Assembly: GCF_017163935.1 (NCBI RefSeq)
Contig: NZ_JABVZR010000001.1
Span: forward strand, 868,001-932,000
Direction of reading: 5' to 3'
Source of the DNA: Novosphingobium terrae
GTDB taxonomy: Bacteria; Pseudomonadota; Alphaproteobacteria; Sphingomonadales; Sphingomonadaceae
Length of the DNA: 64,000 bases
Each line of letters starts with the position of its first letter. Position 1 is the first letter of the stretch. A program made the translations under genes and the position numbers. This document shows positions 24,587-32,263 of this stretch, piece by piece. Under the pieces are notes generated by a model, which was given only the letters and a program-made list of their open reading frames with translations, did not search any database and was not told the origin of the DNA.

Positions 24587-25577
24587 GGCTCACCCCCACG
24601 CGCGGATCGAGCAGGCCTTGCAGAATGTCCACCAGCGCATTGGCCACGATGACCAGCAACGACGACAGCAGCAGAATGCCCAGCAGCACGCGAAAATCGC
24701 GCCCCATCACCGACTCGTAAGCCAGCCGCCCAAGACCGGGCCAGCCATAGACCGTCTCCACCACCACGCCGCCGCCCAGCATACCGCCCAGATGCATGCC
24801 GGCCACGGTGGTGAGCGGCAGCAAGGCGTTGCGCAGGATATGGCGGATGAGGATGCGGCTTTCGCTCAAGCCCTTGGCGCGGGCGGTGCGGACGTAATCC
24901 TGCGCCTTGGCCTCGATCATCGCCACCCGCACGAGCCGGGCGTAAATGGCGATGTAGAACAGCGAGAGCGAGGTAACCGGCAGCACCATATAACGCGCCC
25001 GGTCGAGCAGGCCCGCAACGCCGTCCTCGGGCCCGCCGATGGTCTGCGATCCGCCACTGGGCAGCCAGCCGAGATGGATGGAAAAAACCACGATCAGCAT
25101 CAGGCTGATCCAGAAAGAGGGCAGCGAATAGAACAGCAGCGCCGCCACCGAGAGGCCGCGATCGGCCCAGCCGCCCTCGCGCGCGGCCATCAAGGCGCCC
25201 AGCGCGGCGCCGATCAGCACCGAGACCACCAGCGCCGTGCCCGAAAGCAGCAGCGAGCCCGGAAGGCGTTGCAGGATCAGGCTCGTCACCGGCACGTTGA
25301 AACGCGCCGACCAGCCCAGATCGCCATGCGCCAGACCGGTGAGATAGGAGGCAAGCTGGGTCAGCACCGGCTGGTCCAGCCCGGCATGATGGCGCAGCGC
25401 GGCGGCGGCCTGCGTGGAGATGCCGCCGGATTCTCCGGAGAGCACATCCACCGCATCGCCCGGCGCCTGTTGCAGCAGGAAGAAGCCCAGAATGACGATG
25501 CCGATGGCCGTCGGCAGCGCGCGCAGACCGGCATGGCCGGCAATGCGGGCTAGGCGTGGCAAATGGCGTTTCATCAT
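24576..25577 (-). CDS. Peptide/nickel-type ABC importer permease (DppB-like)
   Basis: The 333-residue membrane protein has 'FFLLQQAPGDAVDVLSGE' near the start, characteristic of DppB, six helices, and the EAA-type loop 'VRTARAKGLSESRILIRHILRNALLPL'. It is the first gene of the minus-strand operon and its start faces the divergent OYE/binding-protein operon across 390 bp. Two adjacent ATG codons at 25577 and 25574 are both possible. Confidence 0.93.
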   Translation of the reverse strand: MMKRHLPRLARIAGHAGLRALPTAIGIVILGFFLLQQAPGDAVDVLSGESGGISTQAAAALRHHAGLDQPVLTQLASYLTGLAHGDLGWSARFNVPVTSLILQRLPGSLLLSGTALVVSVLIGAALGALMAAREGGWADRGLSVAALLFYSLPSFWISLMLIVVFSIHLGWLPSGGSQTIGGPEDGVAGLLDRARYMVLPVTSLSLFYIAIYARLVRVAMIEAKAQDYVRTARAKGLSESRILIRHILRNALLPLTTVAGMHLGGMLGGGVVVETVYGWPGLGRLAYESVMGRDFRVLLGILLLSSLLVIVANALVDILQGLLDPRVGVSHAA

Positions 25578-25967
25578 GGCTCCGTTCTGGCGGGTAAGGG
25601 GACAGGCATCAGACCCGATTGCGTCCCTGATCCATTAATCCTGATTATATAGGTAGGAATTGTCAATGTTGGCGCGGCGAGTGGCCCCAAGAAGATGTTT
25701 CAGGGCTCAAACGCCGGTTTTTCTCAGGGCTGCAAAGTTGCCTCCCGGGTTGACCGGCGAGGGGCGAGTCGTGCCGAACACCCTGCTTTTAACATTGATC
25801 TATAAGGATATCTTTATCGCTTGCCGCGCTGGAAAAGAAAAATATACTTTTCCCATAGGATTTATTTTACGGCTTTCGGGGCCATCTCTCCTAATCATCG
25901 CGGCTTGTGATCTTGTCCGGGCTTCTCAGGCCTCTGTCCTGAAGGCCCAATGCGCAGTGGGGGTGCC
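25578..25967. promoter_or_regulatory. Divergent control region of the importer and DszB-like operons
   Basis: This 390-bp stretch holds no credible gene and is clearly richer in A+T than its surroundings, especially 25630-25665 and 25790-25875. It separates the minus-strand importer operon from the plus-strand OYE, binding protein and DszB-like operon, so it must carry both promoters and any shared operator. The motif ATAGGATTTA at 25855-25864 recurs at other promoters of this locus. A 15-mer at 25937-25951 recurs in front of the DszB-like gene. Confidence 0.6.
25855..25864 (+). promoter_or_regulatory. ATAGGATTTA motif, candidate shared regulatory site
   Basis: This decamer is also found at 31020-31029, and with one change (ATAGGCTTTA) on the minus strand at 33621-33630. 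All three are upstream of sulfur-locus genes. The role is inferred only from recurrence. Confidence 0.3.
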
Positions 25968-26897
25968 ATGCGACTGTTCGAGCCTTTCCGTTTCTCGGCC
26001 TTCGGATCGGACAATCGCATCGTGTTGAGCGGCGAGAACGAACCGGCGCCCGTGCCATCACTGGCCGGGCTTACCATCACGCCACGCCTGAATGTCGAGG
26101 CCGGTGCGGCGCCGGTGCAAGGCTGGCGCCCGGCGGTGGAGGCGGTGCGCCGCGCGGGTGGGCGCATCGTGCTTCAGCTGTCGCATCCCGGGCGCGTCAG
26201 CCATCCCTTGCTGCGCGCCGGCGCTCAGCTGGTGGCGCCGTCCGCGCTGGCCGGGCGGGGCACCATCGATACGCCTGAAGGCCCGCAGCCGCTGCCCGTG
26301 CCCCGCGCGTTGGAGCGTGAGGACATCGCCGCGCTGGTCGAGCAATTCGCCGCCGCCGCCGCTCTGGCGCAGGCAGAAGGCTTCGACGGGGTGGAAATTC
26401 ACGCTGCTCAAGGCTGGCTGATCGATCAGTTCCTGCGCACCGGCAGCAACCGGCGCGAGGATGATTATGGCGGCTCGCTGAGTGGCCGCACCCGCTTTCT
26501 GCTGGAGGTGGCCGAGGCCGTCAGCGCCGTCTGGGGTGTGGGCCGGGTCGGCGTGCGCGTCTCGCCGTGGAGTGCCGACCACGGCATGGCCGATGGCGAA
26601 CCGCTGGAAACCTTCACCCATGTCGCCGCCGAGCTGGATCAGCTGGGCGTGGCCTGGCTCCATCTGGTGGAGCCCTGGCGGCGCAAGGCCTCGGTGCTGG
26701 GGCAGTTGCGCAGCCATTTCGGCGGGGCGGTGATCGCGGCGGGGGACCATACGCCGCAGAGCGCCGAAGAGGTGATCGCCGAAGGTCTGGCCGATTGCAT
26801 CGCCTTCGATGCGGCCGGGCTGGCGGCTCTGGTGCCGGACGCGGGGCTGCGGCCCGATGCCCCGATCTCTCCTGTCTGTTCGGTTCGAGGATTTTGA
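25968..26897 (+). CDS. Degenerate Old Yellow Enzyme-family flavoprotein
   Basis: The 309-residue product aligns by eye to NADH:flavin oxidoreductases of the OYE family, which are usually about 360. Recognisable parts are 'MRLFEPFRF', 'NRIV', 'GGRIVLQLSHPGRVSHP', 'GFDGVEIHAAQGWLIDQFLR' and 'DDYGGSLSGRTRFLLEVAEAV'. It is shortened in two places: the segment after 'NRIV' lacks the usual MAPMTRxRA and YYxQRAxxG blocks, and the C-terminus lacks the final FMN-phosphate and tail region. The substrate/proton-donor triad HxxN/HxY reads H145, Q148, W150 here, so the Asn/His and the Tyr are both replaced. It may have lost ene-reductase activity. It starts an operon with the binding protein (5 bp gap). 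A start at 25950 is possible. Confidence 0.8.
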   Translation: MRLFEPFRFSAFGSDNRIVLSGENEPAPVPSLAGLTITPRLNVEAGAAPVQGWRPAVEAVRRAGGRIVLQLSHPGRVSHPLLRAGAQLVAPSALAGRGTIDTPEGPQPLPVPRALEREDIAALVEQFAAAAALAQAEGFDGVEIHAAQGWLIDQFLRTGSNRREDDYGGSLSGRTRFLLEVAEAVSAVWGVGRVGVRVSPWSADHGMADGEPLETFTHVAAELDQLGVAWLHLVEPWRRKASVLGQLRSHFGGAVIAAGDHTPQSAEEVIAEGLADCIAFDAAGLAALVPDAGLRPDAPISPVCSVRGF

Positions 26898-26902
26898 TCC
26901 GC

Positions 26903-28507
26903 ATGTTTGTTGCGTCGCGTCGTGATGTGTTGGTGGCCGGTGGTGTGCTGGGTCTGGCCGGGCTTGCGGGCTGTTCCTCGGGTTCGGGCTCGGGCTCGGG
27001 CGGGCGGGGCACGCTGGTCATCGGCTTCAACCCCGAGCCGCCCACGCTGACCAGCGCGGGCACCACGGCAGGGCCGACGCAGGCGGTTTCGACCAAGATC
27101 TTCGACGGGCTGGTCACCTTCGATGCGCAGGGCAAGCCTCAACCCCAACTGGCCACCCGCTGGGAGCAGGCGAAGGACGGGCTGAGCCTGACCTTCCATC
27201 TGCGCCCCGGCGTCACATGGCATGATGGCAAACCCTTCACCTCAGCCGATGTCGCCTATTCGCTGCAGGAGGTCTGGAAAAAGTACCACAGCCGGGGCCG
27301 GTCCACCTTCCTGCCGGTGCGGCAGGTTGAAACGCCCGATCCGCAGACGGTGGTGCTGCGGCTCTCCACCCCGGCGCCCTATCTGATCTCGGCGTTGGGA
27401 TCGCCCGAAAGCCAGATCGTTCCGGCGCATCTCTATGCGGGCAAGGATTTCCTGAGCAATCCGGCGGGCAATGCGCCCATCGGCACCGGGCCGTTCAAAT
27501 TCGTGGAATGGCGGCGGGGGGAGTTTATCCGGCTGGAGCGCAACCCCGATTACTGGGCGCCGGCTGGCGCAGGGCTCGATGCCATCGTCTTCAAAATCTA
27601 CAGCGATGCCGCCGCCACCGCCGCCGCTCTGGAGACGGGTGAGATTCATCTCTCAACCAGCGGGCAGCTGAGCCTCGATGATGTGCGGCGCTTTTCCCAA
27701 AAGCCGGGCTTTGCCGTGATCGATCAGCAGAGCGCCTTTGCCGCGACGCTGGCCACCTTCGAGTTCAACCTCGACAAGCCCGAATTCCGCGATCCGCGTG
27801 TGCGTCAGGCCTTCGCCCATGCCATCGACAAGGACTTCCTGCTGCGCAACGCCTGGAGCGGCTATGGCAAGGTGGAGGATTCGCCCGTCACCAGCGCGGT
27901 GCCCGATTTTTACGATTCCCGATCGGGCCATTATCCTTACGATCCGGGCAAGGCGATCGCCCTGCTCGATGCTGCCGGGCTGAAGCCTGATGCTCGGGGC
28001 GTGCGGCTGCGCATCCGCCACGATCCCGCGCCCACCGGCGGCCAGCTGCTCAAATCCGCCGAGGCGATCCGTGACCAGTTGCGCCGCGTCGGGGTGGAGA
28101 TGACCATCCGCACCGGCGATTTCGCCACCTTCATCAAGCGCATCTATACCGACCGCGATTTCGACACGATCCAGTATCTGGCGGGCGCCGGCCCCGATCC
28201 GGCGATTGGCATTCAGCGCTTTTACTGGTCGCACAACATCGAGCGCGGCGTCGCCTTCTCCAATGGCGCGCATTACGACAATCCGCAGGCCGATGCCCTG
28301 TTGGCAAAGGCGCAGAGCGAGAACGATCCCGCCGCTCGCCGTGCCGATTATGTGGGTTTTCAGCAGCTTGTCGGGCGCGATCTGCCGCGCATTCCGCTGA
28401 TCTGCTCCGCCGTGCAGGTGGTGACCAGCGCGCGCGTGCGGAATTTCCCGCGCACCGCTTACGGCCTCTACGACAATTTCGCCGGGATCACGCTGCTGCC
28501 CGCCTGA
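26903..28507 (+). CDS. Lipoprotein binding protein of the peptide-type ABC importer
   Basis: The 534-residue product starts MFVASRRDVLVAGGVLGLAGLAGCSS, a signal with lipobox LAGC, preceded by a twin-arginine-like 'SRRDVL'. The mature domain is SBP family 5 (DppA/OppA type). Blocks include 'ATRWEQAKDGLSLTFHLRPGVTWHDGKPFTSADVAYSL', 'GTGPFKFVEWRRGEFIRLERNPDYW' and 'VRQAFAHAIDKDFLLRNAW'. It delivers substrate to the permease-ATPase complex encoded divergently at 21673-25577. A Gly/Ser-repeat linker follows the lipid anchor. An operon with the degenerate OYE gene and the DszB-like gene suggests the imported compound is an organosulfur molecule, which is inference. Confidence 0.92.
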   Translation: MFVASRRDVLVAGGVLGLAGLAGCSSGSGSGSGGRGTLVIGFNPEPPTLTSAGTTAGPTQAVSTKIFDGLVTFDAQGKPQPQLATRWEQAKDGLSLTFHLRPGVTWHDGKPFTSADVAYSLQEVWKKYHSRGRSTFLPVRQVETPDPQTVVLRLSTPAPYLISALGSPESQIVPAHLYAGKDFLSNPAGNAPIGTGPFKFVEWRRGEFIRLERNPDYWAPAGAGLDAIVFKIYSDAAATAAALETGEIHLSTSGQLSLDDVRRFSQKPGFAVIDQQSAFAATLATFEFNLDKPEFRDPRVRQAFAHAIDKDFLLRNAWSGYGKVEDSPVTSAVPDFYDSRSGHYPYDPGKAIALLDAAGLKPDARGVRLRIRHDPAPTGGQLLKSAEAIRDQLRRVGVEMTIRTGDFATFIKRIYTDRDFDTIQYLAGAGPDPAIGIQRFYWSHNIERGVAFSNGAHYDNPQADALLAKAQSENDPAARRADYVGFQQLVGRDLPRIPLICSAVQVVTSARVRNFPRTAYGLYDNFAGITLLPA

Positions 28508-28545
28508 TCGCACCATCCTGAAGGCCCAATTCCGAGGAGAGTATC

Positions 28546-29601
28546 ATGACCGAGCCCACGACCATCTGGTACACCCGCTGCCCCGTGCCCACCACATCGG
28601 GCATCGCCCAGCATTTCCGCTGGCTGCATGGCGAATTTGCCAGACATGGCCTGGCGCTGGAATCGATCCGTGCTGCGCAGGACAAAGCCGTGCGCCTGTC
28701 CCACTTCGACCACAGCCATGAGAACCAGTTCCGCGAGGGCGGCAATGTCCCCCCGCTCTGGGCGAAGGGCGAGGGGCGCGATACGGTGGTGGTCGGCATC
28801 ACCTGGGTCGATGAGGAGCAGCTGATTCTGGTGCGGGAGGATAGTCCTTTGCACACCGTGGCCGATCTGCGCGGCGCCCGGCTGGGCCTGCCCAAGCATG
28901 ACAGCCAGATCGTCGATATTGGCCGGGCGGAGGATCTGCGTGGGCTGCTCACCGCGCTGAAGATCGGCGGGATCGGGCGCGATGAGGTCACTTTCGTCGA
29001 TCTGCATGGCGGCGATTTCGATCTGCGCGAAGACAGCGCTGCCGAGCGCGATGTGGGCGCCAGCCCCAAGCTGCGGCTGAACGCTCAGGGCCTGCTGGAA
29101 GGCAAGGTCGATGCGGTCTATGCCAAGGGCGCCTTCAGCGCCACGCTGATCGAACGCCACGGCTTCCGCCCGATCCTCGACATCAACGAGCAGAAAGACC
29201 CGCTGCTGCGCGTCAACGCCGGCACGCCACGCCCGATCACGGTGAACCGCGATCTGGCGCAGAACCACCCGCAGATCGTGGCGCGCTATCTGGCGGTGCT
29301 GCAGAAGACCGCGCAATGGGCACGCACGCATCATGACGAGGTGGTTCAGGCCATTGCCGCCGAAACCGGCGCCACACAGGCTGCGGTGGAGCGCGGCTTC
29401 GGCCCGCATGTCCATGAGCGTTTCACCGTCACCCTGTCCGACATCAGCGTGGCAGGCCTGCGCGCCCAGAAAGACTATCTGGTGGCCGAAGGCTTCATTC
29501 AGGACTTCGATTTCGACAGCTGGATCGACCCGGCGCCGCTGCGTCTGGCCGAAACGCTGGTGGAGCAGGTTCAGCTCTCCGCCGATCTGCAACCGGCCTG
29601 A
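28546..29601 (+). CDS. DszB-like sulfinate desulfinase homologue
   Basis: The 351-residue soluble protein (no signal peptide) has the two-domain substrate-binding-protein fold shared by SsuA/TauA proteins and by DszB, the desulfinase that releases sulfite from 2-(2-hydroxyphenyl)benzenesulfinate. The DszB catalytic residues are Cys27, His60 and Arg70 in the Rhodococcus enzyme, as I recall them. Here the matching blocks are 'WYTRCPVPTT' (Cys12), 'LSHFDHSHENQFREGGNVPPL' region (His53 and Arg63, the same 10-residue spacing) and 'GRAEDLRGLLTALKIGGIGRDEV'. Lack of a signal peptide argues against a periplasmic binding protein. A strong ribosome binding site ('gaggagag') precedes the ATG. It sits between the ABC binding protein and an MFS gene. 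Substrate unknown; automatic annotation would probably call it an ABC substrate-binding protein. Confidence 0.82.
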   Translation: MTEPTTIWYTRCPVPTTSGIAQHFRWLHGEFARHGLALESIRAAQDKAVRLSHFDHSHENQFREGGNVPPLWAKGEGRDTVVVGITWVDEEQLILVREDSPLHTVADLRGARLGLPKHDSQIVDIGRAEDLRGLLTALKIGGIGRDEVTFVDLHGGDFDLREDSAAERDVGASPKLRLNAQGLLEGKVDAVYAKGAFSATLIERHGFRPILDINEQKDPLLRVNAGTPRPITVNRDLAQNHPQIVARYLAVLQKTAQWARTHHDEVVQAIAAETGATQAAVERGFGPHVHERFTVTLSDISVAGLRAQKDYLVAEGFIQDFDFDSWIDPAPLRLAETLVEQVQLSADLQPA

Positions 29602-29650
29602 TCATAACCCCATCGCCGGGCGCAGAGTCGCTCCTGCCGCCCGGTGATCT

Positions 29651-29682
29651 GCCGCCGCTCTGCCTGCGGGCCGGGCGGCGGC
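29651..29682 (+). terminator. Weak terminator-like hairpin after the DszB-like gene
   Basis: GCCGCCGC pairs with GCGGCGGC across a 16-nt loop and is followed by TTT. It could attenuate transcription into the MFS gene. Confidence 0.35.
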
Positions 29683-29708
29683 TTTGCTCTGCTTGAAGGA
29701 ACGCTGGC

Positions 29709-31004
29709 TTGTCGTCCCAACCTATCCCCGCCGCTGCCCCGCAGCCGGAAGGGGGAGCCTATGCGCCCTTTGCCCATCGCGATTTCCGGCTGTTCTTTCT
29801 GGCCCGGCTGGTCAATTCCTTCGGCACCAACATCATGATGCCCGCGCTGGGCTGGCAGATTTATGCCATGACCCATTCGCCGCTGGCGCTGGGGGTGATC
29901 GGCATTGTGGTCTTTGTGCCGGTGATGCTCACCTCGATCCCCGCCGGGCAGATTGCCGACCGTTTCGAGCGCCGTACCGCCTATCGCGCCGCGCAAGTGG
30001 TGCTGGTGGCCAATGCCGCGCTGTTTTGCGGGCTTAGTCTGGCGGGCACGCGCCAGCTCTGGCCCTTCTATCTGGGGGCGGCGATCTTCGGGGCCGGCAA
30101 GACGCTCTCCATGCCGGTGGCGACGGCCTGGATGCCGCATCTGATCCCGCGCGAGCAGTTTCCCCGCGCCGTCAGCTGGACCTCATCGACATGGCAGATC
30201 TCCAGCGCCACCGGGCCGGTGCTGGCCGGATGGGCGATCTATGCCGGGGGCGAGGCGCTGATCTATGGGCTGGCGGCTTTGTGCTATGGAATGTCGCTGC
30301 TCTGCGCCCATGGCATTGCCGTGCGCAGCAAGGGCGGCGGGGCGAAAGGCACGGGGCTGGCGGGTCTGTTCGGGGGGCTCTCCTACATCGGCGGCAACCG
30401 GCTGCTGCTGGGGCTGATCAGTCTGGACGTTGTGGCGCTGTTTCTGGGCGGGGCCACCGCGCTGTTGCCCGCCTATGCCTATGATGTGCTGCATGTGGGC
30501 GAGCGTGGCTTTGGCCTGCTGCGCGCCGCGCCTGCCTGCGGATCGCTGGCGATGGGCATGCTGCTGGCGCATCGGCCCTTGCGGCGCGGCGTGGGGGTGT
30601 GGCTGTTCGGATCGGTGGCGCTTTATGGCGTGGCGACGGTGGCGTTCGGCTTGTCACGCTCGCTGCCTCTGTCACTGGCAGCGCTGCTGGTGCTGGGCAG
30701 CGCCGAGACCACCGGCAATTTTATCCGCCAGACGCTGGTGCAGCTCTCCACCCATGACGATATGCGCGGGCGGGTAACAGCGGTGATGATGATGTTCGGC
30801 AGCGCCCGCAGCGAGCTGGGCGAGATGGAATCGGGCTTTCTCGCCTCGCTGATCGGGGTGGTTCCGGCTGTCGCGGCGGGGGGTGTCGCGGTGGTGCTGG
30901 TGGCGGGGCTATGGCTGCGGATGTTCCCGGCGCTGGGGCGGATCGACCGATTGCTCGATGCGGTGGTGGTGCCGGACAGGCCGCAATTTCGGCGCATCAA
31001 ATAA
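29709..31004 (+). CDS. MFS transporter, MFS_3 (exporter-like) type
   Basis: The 431-residue protein has about twelve membrane helices, 'FAHRDFRLFFLARLVNSFGTNIMMPALGWQIYAMT' at the start, and the inter-helix motif 'GQIADRFERRTAYRAAQ'. The pattern matches the EntS-type exporter group. The start is TTG at 29709 with 'gaagga' upstream; the first in-frame ATG lies inside a membrane helix. It follows the DszB-like gene by 107 bp. A role in exporting the desulfurised carbon skeleton would explain its place here, as the pathway keeps sulfur and leaves the rest of the molecule; this is inference. Confidence 0.87.
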   Translation: MSSQPIPAAAPQPEGGAYAPFAHRDFRLFFLARLVNSFGTNIMMPALGWQIYAMTHSPLALGVIGIVVFVPVMLTSIPAGQIADRFERRTAYRAAQVVLVANAALFCGLSLAGTRQLWPFYLGAAIFGAGKTLSMPVATAWMPHLIPREQFPRAVSWTSSTWQISSATGPVLAGWAIYAGGEALIYGLAALCYGMSLLCAHGIAVRSKGGGAKGTGLAGLFGGLSYIGGNRLLLGLISLDVVALFLGGATALLPAYAYDVLHVGERGFGLLRAAPACGSLAMGMLLAHRPLRRGVGVWLFGSVALYGVATVAFGLSRSLPLSLAALLVLGSAETTGNFIRQTLVQLSTHDDMRGRVTAVMMMFGSARSELGEMESGFLASLIGVVPAVAAGGVAVVLVAGLWLRMFPALGRIDRLLDAVVVPDRPQFRRIK

Positions 31005-31019
31005 AAACCTATCTATGAA

Positions 31020-31029
31020 ATAGGATTTA
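31020..31029 (+). promoter_or_regulatory. ATAGGATTTA motif upstream of the rhodanese gene
   Basis: Identical to the decamer at 25855-25864 and located 61 bp before the rhodanese start codon. Confidence 0.3.
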
Positions 31030-31090
31030 TGTCTCGGGCTTGGGGCGGGGCGGGGTTAGACTGCCGCCCTATTCCCGAGGAGAGACGAGC

Positions 31091-32197
31091 ATGACCCAAG
31101 CTTCCAGCCTTTCGATCGCGCCTGAAACCTTCGCCCAATGGCTGGAGGATGGCGCGGAACTGGCCGTCGTCGATATTCGCGCGCCCAGGGACATCCAATA
31201 TTACGGCAGCCCGCTGTTCGGCAAGAATGTGCCCGAGGATGTGCTGCTGGAGCAGATCGGCCTCTATGTGCCGCGCAAGGTGGTGCGTACCGTGCTGGTC
31301 GATGGCGGTGACGGCAGCGCCGAGGGTTTCGCGCGCATTCTGCAGGGGCAGGGCTGGACCGGCACGGTCGCGCTGGAAGGCGGCTTTCCCGGCTGGGTGG
31401 AGGGGCCGCATGCCCATCTCTCCTTCGACATTCCGGGCAAGGACTTCACGCTGGCGGTGCGCGATGAGCGCGGCACGCCCGCCTTCACCGTGCAGCAACT
31501 GGCGCAGGCCCGTGAGAAGGGCGAGGATGTGATCGTGATCGACACGCGCACCGTTCCCGAATTCACCCGCGATCATGTGCCGGGCGCGGTGAACATTCCG
31601 GGTGCGGAACTGCTGCTGCATGTCTCCGATGTGGTGCCCTCGGCCTCGACGCATATCGTGGTGTCCTGTGCTGGTCTGCCCCGCGCCATTCTGGGAGCGC
31701 AGACGCTGATCGATGCGGGGGTGGCCAACCGCGTCTCCTATCTGGAGGACGGCACCGCCGCATGGCGCCGTGCGGGCTGGGAGTTGGAAACCGGCGCCAC
31801 CCGTGTCTATGGCCCCACGACCGAGGCAGGCCGCGCCTTTGGCCGCGATCATGCCGCGCGTTTCGAGACGAAAACCCGCTTCCCGCAGATCGATCTGGCC
31901 ACGGCGCGGGCCTGGGCGCAGGACAAGACCCGCACCACCTATCTGCTCGATGTGCGCACCCCCGAGGAATACGCCGCCGAGCATCTGGACGGCACGCTTT
32001 CGGCGGAAGGCGGCCAGCTGCTGGGCCTGTCGAGCCGCACCATCGCCACGCGCGGCGCAAGGCTGGTGCTGGTGGATGATGAGGATGGGGTGCGTGCCGC
32101 CACGGTTGCGCATTGGCTTTCGCGCCGCAACTTCGAGATCGCCATCCTGCACCACGCCTTCGCCCGTGCCGATACGGCGGCGGAAGCTGTGGCCTGA
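31091..32197 (+). CDS. Triple-domain rhodanese-like sulfurtransferase
   Basis: The 368-residue product has three tandem rhodanese-like domains (about 1-125, 130-245, 255-368). Repeats of the CH2 blocks are visible: 'LAVVDIRAPRDIQYYGSP', 'VIVIDTRTVPEFTRDHVPGAVNIPG' and 'TYLLDVRTPEEYAAEHLDGTL'. Only the middle domain keeps an active-site cysteine, in 'IVVSCAGLPRA'. The equivalent loops in the first and third domains read 'LVDGGDGSA' and 'LVDDEDGVRA', with Asp in place of Cys. Rhodaneses transfer sulfane sulfur via a cysteine persulfide. In this locus it could handle sulfur released by the DszB-like step or bind a sulfur metabolite. 'gaggagag' precedes the ATG, and a strong terminator follows. 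Confidence 0.9.
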   Translation: MTQASSLSIAPETFAQWLEDGAELAVVDIRAPRDIQYYGSPLFGKNVPEDVLLEQIGLYVPRKVVRTVLVDGGDGSAEGFARILQGQGWTGTVALEGGFPGWVEGPHAHLSFDIPGKDFTLAVRDERGTPAFTVQQLAQAREKGEDVIVIDTRTVPEFTRDHVPGAVNIPGAELLLHVSDVVPSASTHIVVSCAGLPRAILGAQTLIDAGVANRVSYLEDGTAAWRRAGWELETGATRVYGPTTEAGRAFGRDHAARFETKTRFPQIDLATARAWAQDKTRTTYLLDVRTPEEYAAEHLDGTLSAEGGQLLGLSSRTIATRGARLVLVDDEDGVRAATVAHWLSRRNFEIAILHHAFARADTAAEAVA

Positions 32198-32203
32198 TCC
32201 ATA

Positions 32204-32238
32204 AAAGGGGCGCCAATCCAGTCGATTGGCGCCCCTTT
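32204..32238. terminator. Strong bidirectional terminator
   Basis: A perfect 15-bp stem (AAAGGGGCGCCAATC and its complement) with a 5-nt loop has A-runs before and T-runs after. It serves the rhodanese gene and the converging DszC-like gene. Confidence 0.92.
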
Positions 32239-32263
32239 CTGGGTTTGAGGATGAGGTGCCTTT

